A stretch of DNA of 64,000 nucleotides, taken from assembly GCA_964035575.1 (NCBI GenBank), contig OZ037880.1, forward strand, positions 992,001 through 1,056,000, read 5' to 3'. This DNA is from Rhynchopus sp. YZ270_cl-10 (Eukaryota; Euglenozoa; Diplonemea; Diplonemida; Diplonemidae). The notes beneath the pieces are model-generated. The model saw nothing but the letters and a program-made list of their open reading frames with translations. It was not told the origin of the DNA and did not search any database. A program made the position numbers and the translations under genes. Positions 22,426 through 32,398 of the stretch are shown here, in pieces (position 1 is the stretch's first letter; every line of letters starts with the position of its first letter).

Positions 22426-22954
22426 ATAGGATTGCAATGCAGGCAAAAACATATCTGAACCAAGTGCCCAAACCTCCGTTGAATGTACGGTAAAAAAAAG
22501 CGTTGTGCACTTTTCAACTTCTCTTTGAAAACGAACGTTGGTGCAGGAGGGAGGGGAGGAAACGATAATAGGGGGGGGGAAGGGAATTGAAGGTAGATGG
22601 ACCGACGATACGGGAATAAGATGGGGGAAGAAGAGGTCGGGTGTATCGCTGCAAAAAAAAGAAGAACATTTTTTTTTGCCACACTAACTGAAAAAAGAAA
22701 CACACACCCTCTCCCTCACCTCTTTTTGCCTTTCCTCCTCCCCCCTCCTCATTACCCCTCTTCCTCTTCCCTCTCCTACTTTAATAAAGGGTGTAAAAAA
22801 ATATACACTTTATGAAAAATTTCGCCAAAAATATCGTAAGGGGGTTTTGAAGCAGATATTTTTTATTCGCATAGGTTAATTTTCTGTAGATTATTCGAAC
22901 ACATTTTTTTTCTTCAATTTTCTCTCTTTTTTGTTTTGAATTTTTTATAAAAAA
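22426..22954. other. Spacer between COG4 and an orphan gene
   Basis: AT-rich. A piece of the 'GCACTTTTCAACTTCTCTTTG' type repeat lies at 22466-22527. A purine/pyrimidine-asymmetric stretch covers 22530-22790. No gene was recognised. Confidence 0.5.
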
Positions 22955-23662
22955 ATGGTGTTCCTGAATATTCGCGCTGCTTCTAGTGTTCCTAGTGGGA
23001 GTCCTATTAAATGGGATTTGGCGATGTTGTCACCAAAGCATATTGTTGAAGAGAGACCCCCTACGTCTTTGTCTCAACTACGCCGTGAGAGCCCGGTGCT
23101 GCGGAATATTCCTGTATCGCAGCAGGGGGTGCAGATGGTGGTGCGGGCGGATTCTCCGTATCCGCAACTGAGGGAGAAATTTTTGCGAATGCAGATTCGG
23201 CTTGAATGCGAGATAGAAGGTGTAAAAGTGAATGGTGCATCAGATTCTTTACAGGCAGAGACCCATCACCTCCGACGGCAGAACCCTACGCCACCGCCAA
23301 AAATAATACAAAAGATAGGTGAACCTTCGTCGCGGCTTTACAGCACAACGATGTTCAAACCTGCAGTAAAGAAGCGAAAGGGAGATGGGGACCCTATGAA
23401 TTGGTCAAAAGGGCTGAGAAGGGGTGCATACGTAGAGGCATCTCCAAAGCCTCCGTCGGAAGCGAGCTGTAATGCATTTGTTGATAGGTTTTTCACGCGA
23501 GCGCTTAAACAGCGTCGGCGTAATGACACCGCGCTCGCCGAGCGCTATACAAAGCGAACACAGTTCCTGCAACTCACAAAAGAGGAGATCCTGCAAAGTG
23601 TTGCTACCTTGTCGAAACGAACTGCCCCTGCCCCACCGCGGGTTCCAAAAAAGGTTTCTTGA
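22955..23662 (+). CDS. Uncharacterised basic protein, 235 aa
   Basis: A single-exon frame from an ATG in an A-rich context (AAAAAATGG) to TGA. I do not recognise a family. The protein is basic and largely hydrophilic, with no signal peptide or membrane segment. There are Pro-rich stretches (TPPPK about 110-117, APAPPRVPK at the C-terminus), a Lys/Arg cluster at about 137-143 (VKKRKGDGD) and a likely helical arginine-rich segment, FVDRFFTRALKQRRR, at about 175-190. Codon use matches neighbouring genes and stops are absent over 700 bp in an AT-rich setting, so it is probably real. The gene ends 136 bp before the kinase gene, the closest spacing in the window. A role in the nucleus, the ribosome or the cytoskeleton cannot be told apart from sequence. 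Confidence 0.65.
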   Translation: MVFLNIRAASSVPSGSPIKWDLAMLSPKHIVEERPPTSLSQLRRESPVLRNIPVSQQGVQMVVRADSPYPQLREKFLRMQIRLECEIEGVKVNGASDSLQAETHHLRRQNPTPPPKIIQKIGEPSSRLYSTTMFKPAVKKRKGDGDPMNWSKGLRRGAYVEASPKPPSEASCNAFVDRFFTRALKQRRRNDTALAERYTKRTQFLQLTKEEILQSVATLSKRTAPAPPRVPKKVS

Positions 23663-23753
23663 GAAGAAAAAAAAGTCCTCCCCATTTGAATGTCCATCCA
23701 ACTTTCCAACTCCAAGAAATTCTCAGAAAAACCCCCCCTTTTTTACACAAATT

Positions 23754-23794
23754 TGGTGACTGCCCTAAGCACAGCTTAGGTATAAACTTTTCTC
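23754..23794 (+). repeat. Family A hairpin directly before the kinase start
   Basis: GGTGACTGCCCTAAGC-ACA-GCTTAGG followed by TATAAACTTTTCTC. The stem CCTAAGC/GCTTAGG is perfect while the loop is shortened. It ends four bases before the ATG at 23799, so it would lie in the 5' UTR or at a transcript boundary. Confidence 0.75.
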
Positions 23795-23798
23795 AAAA

Positions 23799-24956
23799 AT
23801 GCGTCGAACTGCGGTGAAACGGATGTTTGAATTAGACTTTTATGACAACAAAGTTGCGATGTCGGCGGCAAAACGGGCCTCCTCGCTTCCGTTGCACAAG
23901 TTTAAATCGTGGTATGATTCTGGCAGTCTGACTGAAGAAAACATTATAGAATCAAGCCGGTACGTCCACGAGGAGCTTCCACTGCGTTTGGCAAAGACAA
24001 TAACCAGCTTTGAAAACCTGCCGCTGATCATATTGAAGCAGCCTGCTATGTACACTGCGTTTCGGCTGTACAATGAATCCTTTGAGTTGTTTACGGGAAT
24101 GGATTCGCCTAAGACGTATGAAGATGCTATGGCATTTACTTTAGCAATGGACGCGAGGGCAAAGGAGACTGCCGACCTTTTAAGCATTCTTTCCGAAGGG
24201 CTTGCGCAGACGAGGGGAAAGCTTTCGCATACCGAGGTGGAGAGGTTGGACGAGTTTACACATCTCTTCATTGGCCACCGTCTTGCAAGAAGAATGCTTG
24301 CTGCAAACCACCTTGCCATCGCAGACCATCACAACGACTTTGTCAACACCGGGCATCTAACTGCATCTGAAGTTGGCATCTTCCATCGAGACGCTCCAGT
24401 CAAAGCCATTATCCAAGCCTCCGCAGAGGAAGCCCAAGGTCTTTGCATGGATGAATACGGTCAATACCCTGAAATGGAAATTATCGATCCCAACCGAACA
24501 ACTCTATTTTGTGTTCCCGCAAACCTCCAAGCTGTTCTCGTAGAGGTTCTTAAAAACTCTATGAAGGCGACCGTTGAAAGGCACATGACAAAACAAATAT
24601 TACCGCAGGTAGAGGCAACAGTGTCAACCTCGGTGGAAGGGTGTGTGTACATTCAGTTGGAGGACTGTGGTGGGGGCATGACGTCGCAAAGTGAAGCGAG
24701 TCTGTGGCGGTATGGAATTAGCGGGACAACATTGCTTGACAAGAAAGGGAAGAGGACCACGCCGGACCCAGGTGAGTCGGTGTTTGGTATTAGAGATGTT
24801 CACACAAAGCGGCTGTCAGGCTATGGGTTTGGCCTCCCTCTCAGTAAGGCGCGTGCCAACTATTTTGGTGGCGAGCTTTGGATCCGCAATATGGAGAACT
24901 ACGGCATCGATACTTACATTAAAATGCCCCCCGCGACGGATCGTTGGCATGCGTAG
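23799..24956 (+). CDS. Mitochondrial pyruvate/branched-chain dehydrogenase kinase (PDK/BCKDK family)
   Basis: A 385-aa single-exon gene, typical PDK length. These kinases phosphorylate and switch off the E1 subunit of pyruvate or branched-chain ketoacid dehydrogenase in the matrix. They have a histidine-kinase-like GHKL ATP fold but phosphorylate serine. The N-terminal regulatory domain shows the family pattern (about 30-75, EELPLRLAKTITSFENLP) and the HLFIGHRLARRML helix at about 150. The ATP-binding boxes are the N-box EVLKNSMKA (Asn253), the G1 box EDCGGGM (about 288-293) and the G2 box GYGFGLPLSKA (about 341-351) followed by YFGGEL. The short Arg/Lys-containing N-terminus could be a mitochondrial presequence. 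PDK and BCKDK cannot be separated confidently by eye. A family C repeat begins 15 bp after the stop. Confidence 0.92.
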   Translation: MRRTAVKRMFELDFYDNKVAMSAAKRASSLPLHKFKSWYDSGSLTEENIIESSRYVHEELPLRLAKTITSFENLPLIILKQPAMYTAFRLYNESFELFTGMDSPKTYEDAMAFTLAMDARAKETADLLSILSEGLAQTRGKLSHTEVERLDEFTHLFIGHRLARRMLAANHLAIADHHNDFVNTGHLTASEVGIFHRDAPVKAIIQASAEEAQGLCMDEYGQYPEMEIIDPNRTTLFCVPANLQAVLVEVLKNSMKATVERHMTKQILPQVEATVSTSVEGCVYIQLEDCGGGMTSQSEASLWRYGISGTTLLDKKGKRTTPDPGESVFGIRDVHTKRLSGYGFGLPLSKARANYFGGELWIRNMENYGIDTYIKMPPATDRWHA

Positions 24957-25671
24957 GAAAGAAGAAAATTATAGTGGAGTTCATCCTCGGGTGTCTACAG
25001 TAATACAGCAATTTTCAAAAAGAAAAAAAAAGGAGAATTCTCTCAAAAAAAGGTGCTATCTGCAGCAAAAAAAGACGATATTTGACAAAATATTGTGGTG
25101 CTCATCCTTGGGTGTCTACACTACCAAATTTTCAAAAACAAGAAAACTTCTCAGCACGACTGAAAAAGATGGCCCGCGATCCGAGGCTATTACGTGAGTG
25201 ACTTTAGGGACAGTGGAGCTTGCACAGGTGGCAACTACACTATTCCAACAATTCTTCAAAAACAAAGAAAGAAAAAAAAAAAAGCTGGTATGTGTGTCTT
25301 TGTACTACGGAAGGTATAGATGTCTTACAAAAGCTTCGGTCAAACATTGAGAGTAGGCTCCAATTACCCACCAAGGGTATTTAAACGATTATCGACACAA
25401 AAAAATACTTGAATTTGCACTGCAAGGTTCAAGGTTGACTTTATAGCCCCCCACAATGCACACCCCCAAAAAGGCAACGGTGGTATATGTGAGGGGAGGG
25501 GGGAGTTTGGGGGAACGCTGTTACTTTTTGTATTAAAACGGAACTACTAACCTAACAAAAAAAGGACACATTTTTATTTTTTCTTTTCAAAAAAAAAAAA
25601 AATCATATTCCCACTAAACCTCCACCCCCTCTCTCTCTTTCTCAGCGTATCTCCTCCCTCCTTTTCTCTGT
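24957..25671. other. Spacer with three family C repeats
   Basis: Family C copies at 24971-25022, 25092-25140 and a diverged one at 25208-25262, spaced about 120 bp apart. The rest is AT-rich with A runs. The pyrimidine-rich end contains TTTCTCAG 28 nt before the next ATG. Confidence 0.65.
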
Positions 25672-25986
25672 ATGTCCGTGTTGTATTATCTCAAAAGCGA
25701 TGAAGGGAGGATTTTTGCAGAGCTGAAGAGGCCTGAGTTCAAAGGACATGCTGACAAGAGTCTGTACGTGTCTTGGTTTGACGTGACGGACGAGGCAACC
25801 CGTTTAGACTTTGTATCAATGGACGCAGAAAAGAGGGTCTTTAAACAGGGTGTTCTGCAGAACACTGGAGACAAGACATACACATTCCAGCCAGCCGATG
25901 GAGCTTCATCTATCGCTATGTACGAGGCTGATGTAACCACCGCCAATATCACCGCTGATTTCGTTGCAAAATGCTTTGCCCTGTAA
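25672..25986 (+). CDS. Uncharacterised 104-aa protein
   Basis: A short single-exon frame with normal codon use, beginning MSVLYYLKSDEGRIF. It is acidic to neutral and has no membrane segment. The alternation of short hydrophobic stretches (LYVSWFDVTD, TRLDFVSMD, KTYTFQP) suggests a small beta-rich domain. No family is recognised. A pyrimidine tract ending CAG at 25644 lies 28 nt upstream, as for several other genes here, which supports its being expressed. An A/T-rich spacer follows immediately. Confidence 0.65.
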   Translation: MSVLYYLKSDEGRIFAELKRPEFKGHADKSLYVSWFDVTDEATRLDFVSMDAEKRVFKQGVLQNTGDKTYTFQPADGASSIAMYEADVTTANITADFVAKCFAL

Positions 25987-27096
25987 AGCATTTTCCCCCT
26001 CAAATATTGAAAATAAAAGGAAAAATGGAGAAAACACACATCTGATCTTTTTTGGAATCCACAAAAAAGGGTATTGCTAGGAGAAATTCGCATACCTTTT
26101 TGTTGATTTTTGTGTTCTAAAATAGATGGATTTTTTTTTTTTGGTTGTCTCCGTATCTCCCTCTCGTGAGATTGTATATCTGTCTTATGTGGCAAGAGCA
26201 TTTCACGTTTCTTCCTTTAGCTTCATTCTTATCTTCTTCATAAATCCATTAACACCCTCCCTATTTTTTCCCCCCTAACACGTAGCATTCATCTGAGGTG
26301 GTCAGCTTCCGTTTTGACAGTCCGCAAGAGGAGCGCAGTGGCAATGCGCAATCTCGGGATTGCCTAACTCTTTGCGGTAGTGGTGGCAGCCTTGAACGCT
26401 TCCTTCGTTCCACACGTCATACACATCTTTCACGAGATTAGGGTATTTTTTCAGCAATTAATTATTAAACCAACGCAGTCGATTTGAAGTGCGGGTCCGC
26501 CGTCCAACCATATGGAATCAACAGTATCATGACGTTCTGTCAGAACGTTGTAATAACTTTTTTGTAGCGTACTCTCCACCCCGGTCGCATAAAGCGAGAG
26601 CACGTTCAGAATTGAGGCGTTCTGTGCATCTTTGAGGAGGGGTGTGTACATTTCGTCGTGGGGGGGAAGCCTCTACAGGTAGGCATTCTTTGCTGCAGAT
26701 CTTTCCTCGGAAATGGGAAGCTCGCTTTTCACCAGATCGACTGGCGCGTCGTAGCGGAGAGGCATCTCCGGAATCGCAAAGCGGCACCGGAAATTCTCCA
26801 GGTGTGCAACGGTCTGCGCGCAAGCGTTCATGAGCCCAAGACCTTGCTTAGGTTGCATCCAGGTTCCACAGTGTGTTCTTCCCCACTCTCCAACACTAGA
26901 GGCGATGGGTCGCACATCGCCCCTCTGCTTTGTCGTTGCTCACCGTGACCTTTCGGTGATCAATAAAGGGTCTTCTGCTCTCTTGGTCCCGAAAACCCAT
27001 TTTTTTTTTTTCAATTTGAATGCATAATATTATGTTGAAATACTTTTTGCATCTACCTACAGAAAGCCACGCACTTCCCTTTTTCATCACTTCACA
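25987..27096. other. Spacer containing a minus-strand coding relic
   Basis: 25987-26300 and 26960-27096 are ordinary AT-rich spacer. The middle, 26302-26960, is GC-richer and carries coding-like sequence on the minus strand (see separate entry). A pyrimidine tract ending in CAG at 27062 precedes the next gene by 35 nt. Confidence 0.6.
26302..26960 (-). pseudogene. Broken coding relic of unknown origin
   Basis: Read on the minus strand, successive stretches look protein-like: GEWGRTHCGTWMQPKQG..., YDAPVDLVKSELPIS, TPLLKDAQNASILNVLS and DVYDVWNEGSVQGCHHY. They are not one open frame; I count a few breaks. Base composition is higher in GC than the flanks. This is the only minus-strand coding signal in the window. 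I do not recognise the family. It may be a dead host gene or a decayed fragment of an inserted element, possibly of viral type, so it is left undissected. Confidence 0.5.
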
Positions 27097-28029
27097 ATGT
27101 CGACAACTGTCACCATTAAGGCCTCTGGGGATATCGTCATTGTGCGTGACGGATCCGCTCCTGCCTCTACCCCTTCTGTGACCGTGGAGAAGGCGGCCCC
27201 CGCGTTTGACAACACCCTTTCGCTTGTGGAGCTTGGTGTGAAGTTGGTTGTGTTCGATATGGCGGGAACCACAGTCGACGAAGGTGGTATTGTGTACACC
27301 ACCTTGAAGAAGGCTATGAAGGACGCAAACCTGAAGTTTACTGAGGAGGCCTTCAACAAATGGCATGGGGCGAACAAGAAGGAGGTGGTTCAGCACTTCT
27401 GCCAGGAGCAGGGTAAGGAGTCGCAGGTTGACGCGATCTACAAGGCGTTTGAAGAGGAGCTGGAGGCAGTTTACTTTGACGCGAACAGCCCGTTGAAGCC
27501 GATCCCCGGGATCTATGAGTACTTTGTTGCGCTTCGTGATGCGGGTATCAAGATTGGGTTGGACACAGGGTTCCCCAGGAAGATTGCAGCGCACATCATC
27601 CAAAAGCTTGGATTCGGCCCCTACATTGATGACTTCTGCGTTGCAATGGATGTCGGAGCTGGCCGTCCCTTCCCTTTCATGATCTACCGTCTTATGAAGG
27701 AGTTGAAGATTGAGTCCATCAAGCAGGTTGCCAAGATGGGTGACACCGTGCGTGACATCGAGGAGGGTGACTGTGCAGGTACCCCATTCACTTATGGGTG
27801 TCTGACTGGTGCGGACAACAGAGAGACGTTGACCAAGGCAGGGGCATTCTGTGTTGTGGAGTCGGTTGTGGATGTCCCAGTGACGCCGAACCGTGGAGGA
27901 AAGAAGCGTGCCTCCGTCCCAGACCGTGCCGGATCCCTCAAGCGTTTCCTCGAGAACGGAGAGGAAGGTGATGCGCGTGAGAGAATCTACCAGGACGTTA
28001 AGAGACGCCGTTCCACAAACGGATACTGA
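27097..28029 (+). CDS. Phosphonatase-like HAD-superfamily hydrolase (PhnX-like)
   Basis: A 310-aa single-exon gene. The HAD motif I is VVFDMAGTTVD with nucleophile Asp54. Ala at +2, where most HAD phosphatases have Asp, is typical of phosphonoacetaldehyde hydrolases. The cap contains HGANKKEVV, placing Lys94 or Lys95 where PhnX has its Schiff-base lysine. Motif II/III equivalents are GLDTGFPRKI and VAKMGDTVRDIEEGDCAG. PhnX splits phosphonoacetaldehyde to acetaldehyde and phosphate; the PhnX-like branch has uncertain substrates. Unlike bacterial enzymes (about 220-270 aa), this one has about 48 extra N-terminal residues and a basic C-terminal tail after about 265 (GGKKRASVP, VKRRRSTNGY) that resembles a nuclear-localisation or binding tail. 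No neighbouring phosphonate gene is present. A family A repeat follows 12 bp after the stop. Confidence 0.88.
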   Translation: MSTTVTIKASGDIVIVRDGSAPASTPSVTVEKAAPAFDNTLSLVELGVKLVVFDMAGTTVDEGGIVYTTLKKAMKDANLKFTEEAFNKWHGANKKEVVQHFCQEQGKESQVDAIYKAFEEELEAVYFDANSPLKPIPGIYEYFVALRDAGIKIGLDTGFPRKIAAHIIQKLGFGPYIDDFCVAMDVGAGRPFPFMIYRLMKELKIESIKQVAKMGDTVRDIEEGDCAGTPFTYGCLTGADNRETLTKAGAFCVVESVVDVPVTPNRGGKKRASVPDRAGSLKRFLENGEEGDARERIYQDVKRRRSTNGY

Positions 28030-28830
28030 GGTGCCTTTAGGATGACTAAACATGAGAGGATTAGAATCATCTTATAAAAGCTTTTCTTTTTTTTTTTTTT
28101 TGCGGTGACTAAGTGAGGGGTTTGAAGAGGGTGGGGGTGTTTTTTTTATATCTCGACCGAAAAAAAAAAAGTGAAGATTGTGAACAGTTTTCACTCAAAA
28201 GAAGAAAAAAACGTATAGTGGTGCACATTCTAGGGTGGCTACACTAATACAACCAAGTTTTCAAAAAACGTATTTGTAACGATTGAAACATTGCAGTACA
28301 AAAAAAAAAGCTCTCTCTCTCTTTATGTCTCTCCCTCTTGTCGTGAAAAGGAATGAAAAATCATATGCAACAAAAATGCGGGGAGGAAAAAAAAAAAAAT
28401 GAAGAAGAAAGCAAAACGTGAAGGAGGATTACAAGACGCGCTGTTTTTGGGGTTGTGTTTTTTTTTGAGGGATTTCCTTCTCTTTTCCAGATGAGTTTTT
28501 TCCTACCCCCACCCCACCCTGTTTTACATTTTTTTTTTTGCCTCTTTTCTTTTGCCTGCACATATTTTGCAGAATCTATTATGGGACAACAACACTATGC
28601 ACACAGAGCCACTCCAAGCCCCTTTTAAGTTCCTCAACAACCCTCTTTTGTAAGGTGACCGAACAGACTTTAGGTTTATCTTACTTGAGTTTTCCCTTCT
28701 TTTTTTTTTGAATAACCCACCTGATTTTTCCTGAAATTTTGAGATTGATGGGATTAAAACCACTTTTTAACACCAAATTTCAGGGAAAATGAGGTGGATA
28801 TCAGAAAAAAATACCCCATTATCCCCTCTC

Positions 28831-28981
28831 TGCGAAGCTCCCCCAGCCGCCCCAACGTGACATAGCGAAGAAACACCCATTATATCCGCCCCCACCCCGT
28901 GTACCCCACACACCCTCGGGTTTGCTGTGTGGGGGAAATGGTGGTTTCTTTGTGCGCACATCAAGGCACATTCATTCGCAA
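28831..28981. repeat. About 150-bp hairpin-forming repeat, copy 1
   Basis: Begins TGCGAAGCTCCCCCAGCCGC and ends CACATTCATTCGCA. AAGAAACACCCATT near its middle pairs with AATGGTGGTTTCTT, and inside that CCCACACA pairs with TGTGTGGG. The copy at 29357-29503 is nearly identical. Both are preceded, at unequal distance, by a second shared motif, TTTGCCTGCACATATTTTGC (28551 and 29266). Confidence 0.85.
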
Positions 28982-29356
28982 AAAAAAAAATTCTTCTTTT
29001 TTAGACGATCACTTTGTTATATTGATGAGAGTATGATATAATAAGGGTGATTGGTGGCTTAGGTTCTACAGTATAAGAAAGTTTGGTCGTCAAATAAGTT
29101 TGGCATATTTTGCAGTATTTTTTGACGTCTCTTTTTTGAAGGTATATTTCATCAAATTCAAGTTTTTTTGTTTTTCTTTTTTTGCATCTCATATCCGTCT
29201 CAAGATGCTTTTCTTTGGTACACTGTTCACGAGAGGGCTTTGTACTTCAAGTCAACCTTTCTTTTTTGCCTGCACATATTTTGCAGAATTTATGGGGTAA
29301 CACTAGTGTACCCCACCCCCAAATTCCCACTCCCTTTTTTGTAAGATAACCTATTT

Positions 29357-29503
29357 TGCGAAGTTCCCCCAGCCGCCCCAACGTGACATAGCGAAGAAAC
29401 ACCCATTATATCCGCCCCCCACCCGTGCACCCACACACCCTCGGGTTTGCTGTGTGGGGAAATGGTGTTTCTTTGTGCGCACATCAAGGCACATTCATTC
29501 GCA
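29357..29503. repeat. About 147-bp hairpin-forming repeat, copy 2
   Basis: A direct repeat of 28831-28981 with small indels that keep both stems paired. It lies 526 bp downstream, in the same orientation. Confidence 0.85.
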
Positions 29504-30812
29504 TTTTTTTTTTCTCTTTTTAGACGTAAGATATGTACACGAGAGGCACATTCATCTTACAAGTTTTTCTTCTGTTTTTTAGACACCTTATCATTGATGA
29601 AGGTATGATTTTTAAAATGGTGGCTAATCAACAGAGACTCTAGGTTCATCTAACAAACATTTTTCTTTGCACTTTCAACTTCTCTGAGGCATATTCCCTT
29701 TATACAGACGGGGTTTCTCTCTCTGGACATCCCCACATATTGTAGGAGCGACTACACAGAGTTGTTTTACTCCGCAATGGGATGTGTCCAAAAAAAAAAA
29801 CCACCGTACTCCTTTTTCTCCCGCGTTTCAGCAGTTTTTTTGCTTTTTTTTTTGGTTGAAACCACCAACTTTCACCCCTCTCACCACGGCGCCCTGTCGT
29901 GTTAGTGAATGTGAGCCTCGTGTGTATTTATTTGCTATCTTTTTTTAAAGAAAAGGAGTGCGCAAGCTCTGTGTGTCCCAACTTCGATCAAGGTTTCGTT
30001 TTTTTTTTTCTCCCCCTGTTGCTCTTTCGAACACACAGCAGAATGTGCCTTTTCTTTGGTGATATGTATCAACTTGGAAGCAGTCCGCCTGTATGAGAAG
30101 GCAGTAACCCTCGTACAGATCTGCTGAACATCAGACCACCTTTCTTTTTGCTCACACCTTAGTGATTGGGGCGCTTTTCATTTTTGCAAAAAAAAAAAAA
30201 AAGATTCCTTTTATTTTTGCATCCAATGAAGATTCGCTCACTGAAGTGGTCCGCAGTAAAAAAAAAAAAATTCCCCCTTTTTTTATATGGATGTGCACGA
30301 GAGGCACATTCATCTTTCAAATTTTCTCTTTTTTTTTTTTTTTTTTTTATCTCTCGTTTTTTTGTTAGCAGAAGAACAGCCTAAAGACTGGTTTTCTGTC
30401 TCTTTTTTTTGTGTTTCTTTCTTTTTGTGTGTCGGTCTTCCCCTTCGCAATCCTCCCTTCGATTTTTATTGTCTTTTTTGGCTCTCGGTTCACAATACCA
30501 AGAGCGGGGCCTCCAATTTGCGTATTGCGCAAAAACGGTGAAGGGGTATTTTCTTTCGGGAAGATGAATGTGCACGAGAGAGACATTCATCCTAACAATT
30601 TTTTTTCTTTGTTTTATTTCTCCCCAGCAGCGCATCTCAGATGCCTAAACACACGATTAGGTTCATCTTTATTACTTTGTTTTTTTTACCTTTTTCTCCT
30701 CCCCCTCCCCTCCTTTTTAACGAAAGCCAATCCATAAAAAAAAAATTACCCCCTCTCAACATTTATCTACTGAAGGTGTACATGAAACCCACCATGAACG
30801 CTTTTTTTCTCC

Positions 30813-30934
30813 AGATGTAAACCACGAAATGGATTGTAGGACTGCATGGTTGGGGTGTCCACCCCCCCGGTACAGCCGGTCATACCAAAGGTGCACTGTT
30901 CACGAGAGGGCTTGTATTCAACTCTACTTTTTTT
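30813..30934 (+). repeat. Family E repeat upstream of the F-box gene
   Basis: A unit of about 120 bp: AGATGTAAACCACGAAATGG, GACTGCATGGTTGGGGTGTC, a C7 run, GGTACAGCCGGTCATACC, then GTTCACGAGAGGGCTTGTAT and a T tail. The end half shares CACGAGAGGGCTTTGTATTT with other copies: 5408-5480, 29214-29260, 41346-41462, 43512-43550 (partial), 48268-48355, 48611-48726 and 58809-58924. It ends about 180 bp before the start codon at 31116. Confidence 0.8.
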
Positions 30935-31115
30935 TTCTCTCTTCATCAACCCAACCAAAAGCCACTCTCAGTACACGAACCTCCCCTCACATAAACTTCA
31001 CATATCTCCTCCCACCTGTGAACACAGGGGTCTTTTCAACCTTTGTTGTACAGAACCCCTGATAGGCGATTTGTCGAAACTACAAAAACATCTGTTCTTC
31101 TTCTAACGATATTCT

Positions 31116-32168
31116 ATGGAATGCCAACAGCCTTCCCCACAGAGCAAGCTTCTTTGTTTAAGCTGTGATTTGTTGGGGAAGATTGTGGAGTACTTGGACG
31201 AAGGGGAGGATGTGTTGTCGTTGCGGATGGTGAATGGGGTGTGGAGGGAGGTGACCGGATTGGTACCGTGGAGCAGCTTGTATGAGTTGGACTTTGATGA
31301 GTACCAGGAGCCTGACGTCATCGAGGAGGAGGAAGACGAAGACGAGCCCCTCTCCAGCTCCTCCCAGGACGACAACACCCCAGAGTGCTTTGCAGAGGAG
31401 CAGGCGTTATGGAGAGAACGTTACATCCGTAGCTGTTCTCACGCCGGAACCGGAGTCCAGCCTTTTCTAACCTACGCTGCCTGCCACTTCGACTTCACAA
31501 ATGATGAACGTGAAGTTCTCTCCTTCCGTTGCTCCCTCATAGATGCCCGCAGCTTCAAACAAATTGCCGATTTTTACGCATACATCCTTCCCGTCTCCTG
31601 CACAGCGCAAACCTTAAAACAAAGCAATCTTCTTCCTCCAACCATAAAATTCAATGCTCTAACCTCGGAAGGGAAAACGATGAATGCGGTTCTCACCGAT
31701 TTTCATGCTTTTCTAGCAAAAAATAAGGTTCTGGTAGGAGAAGACAGCGACAATATACGGTATAAACACAGCAGCAATGATGTCTGCTCACCCCTCATCA
31801 TCAAGGTAAAATACCAAACTGAGGAGGAGCTGGCACATCGTCCTTGGCAGAAATTTGCCCTATTAGTGGGTGACGACTGCACAGGACGGACCCTCGCAGA
31901 AAATGCGCTAGGGTGCAAACAGCTCAGACGCTATCTCACAACCTGGACCAACCTTAAGGATATCTTCAGCATGGAGTACGGCAAGAAGGCACGTTCCCTC
32001 GACGACATGCTACAGCACTTTGCTCTAGAGGCATGTGCCTCAAAACAACGCAAACCAGCACACAAAGGCATGACCTCCCGACAAGCCTGTCGCAACCTCT
32101 TAGAACTCTCACGGCAAATCGCGGTGGATGGGTACAAACTCCCTCTGACGCGTGCAGTGAAGCTTTGA
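31116..32168 (+). CDS. F-box-like protein, 350 aa
   Basis: A single-exon gene. Residues about 13-50 (CDLLGKIVEYLDEGEDVLSL, RMVNGVWREVT) fit an F-box, the module that binds Skp1 in SCF ubiquitin ligases. An acidic, Ser-rich stretch (about 70-92) follows. The remaining 250 residues have no repeat type that I recognise (no WD40, LRR or Kelch). They contain a Cys-bearing segment (SFRCSLIDARSF) and a basic end (KQRKPAHKGMTSRQACRNLL). A substrate-adaptor role for ubiquitination is therefore inferred from the N-terminus only. A family E repeat is the nearest upstream landmark; the stop is followed by only 230 bp before the uL13 gene. Confidence 0.75.
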   Translation: MECQQPSPQSKLLCLSCDLLGKIVEYLDEGEDVLSLRMVNGVWREVTGLVPWSSLYELDFDEYQEPDVIEEEEDEDEPLSSSSQDDNTPECFAEEQALWRERYIRSCSHAGTGVQPFLTYAACHFDFTNDEREVLSFRCSLIDARSFKQIADFYAYILPVSCTAQTLKQSNLLPPTIKFNALTSEGKTMNAVLTDFHAFLAKNKVLVGEDSDNIRYKHSSNDVCSPLIIKVKYQTEEELAHRPWQKFALLVGDDCTGRTLAENALGCKQLRRYLTTWTNLKDIFSMEYGKKARSLDDMLQHFALEACASKQRKPAHKGMTSRQACRNLLELSRQIAVDGYKLPLTRAVKL

Positions 32169-32398
32169 GGAAAAAAATGTGTAATAAAAGCTACTTTCTT
32201 GAGTTGAAGATGAATTATGTTTAAGTAAACAATGCTGTAGATCGGCCTTTTTCCCCATTTTTTCCCCCACCAATCTTGCTAAATAATTCCACTCCTCTCC
32301 CCTATCATTTTTAATTTATTGCCTCCTTTCCAAACATCATTCACCTCCCCCTTTGCAGCCTAAAGGAAGAAAAAAAAAAGCACACACTTTTTTTAAAA

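Larger units (their letters stand above)
28030..31115. other. 3.1-kb spacer dense in dispersed repeats
   Basis: Contains family A units (28041-28084, 28652-28710, 29619-29668, 30642-30680), a family C unit (28215-28268), a pair of 150-bp hairpin repeats (28831-28981, 29357-29503), a family E fragment (29214-29260), family B hairpins (29527-29560, 30288-30317, 30561-30593) and a full family E unit (30813-30934). Poly-T and poly-A runs fill the rest. No gene was recognised. Confidence 0.65.

Noticed and set aside
26896-28053. 385-aa minus-strand open frame
   Set aside because: It is the antisense shadow of the phosphonatase-like gene; its translation is Leu/Arg/His-rich and matches no family.
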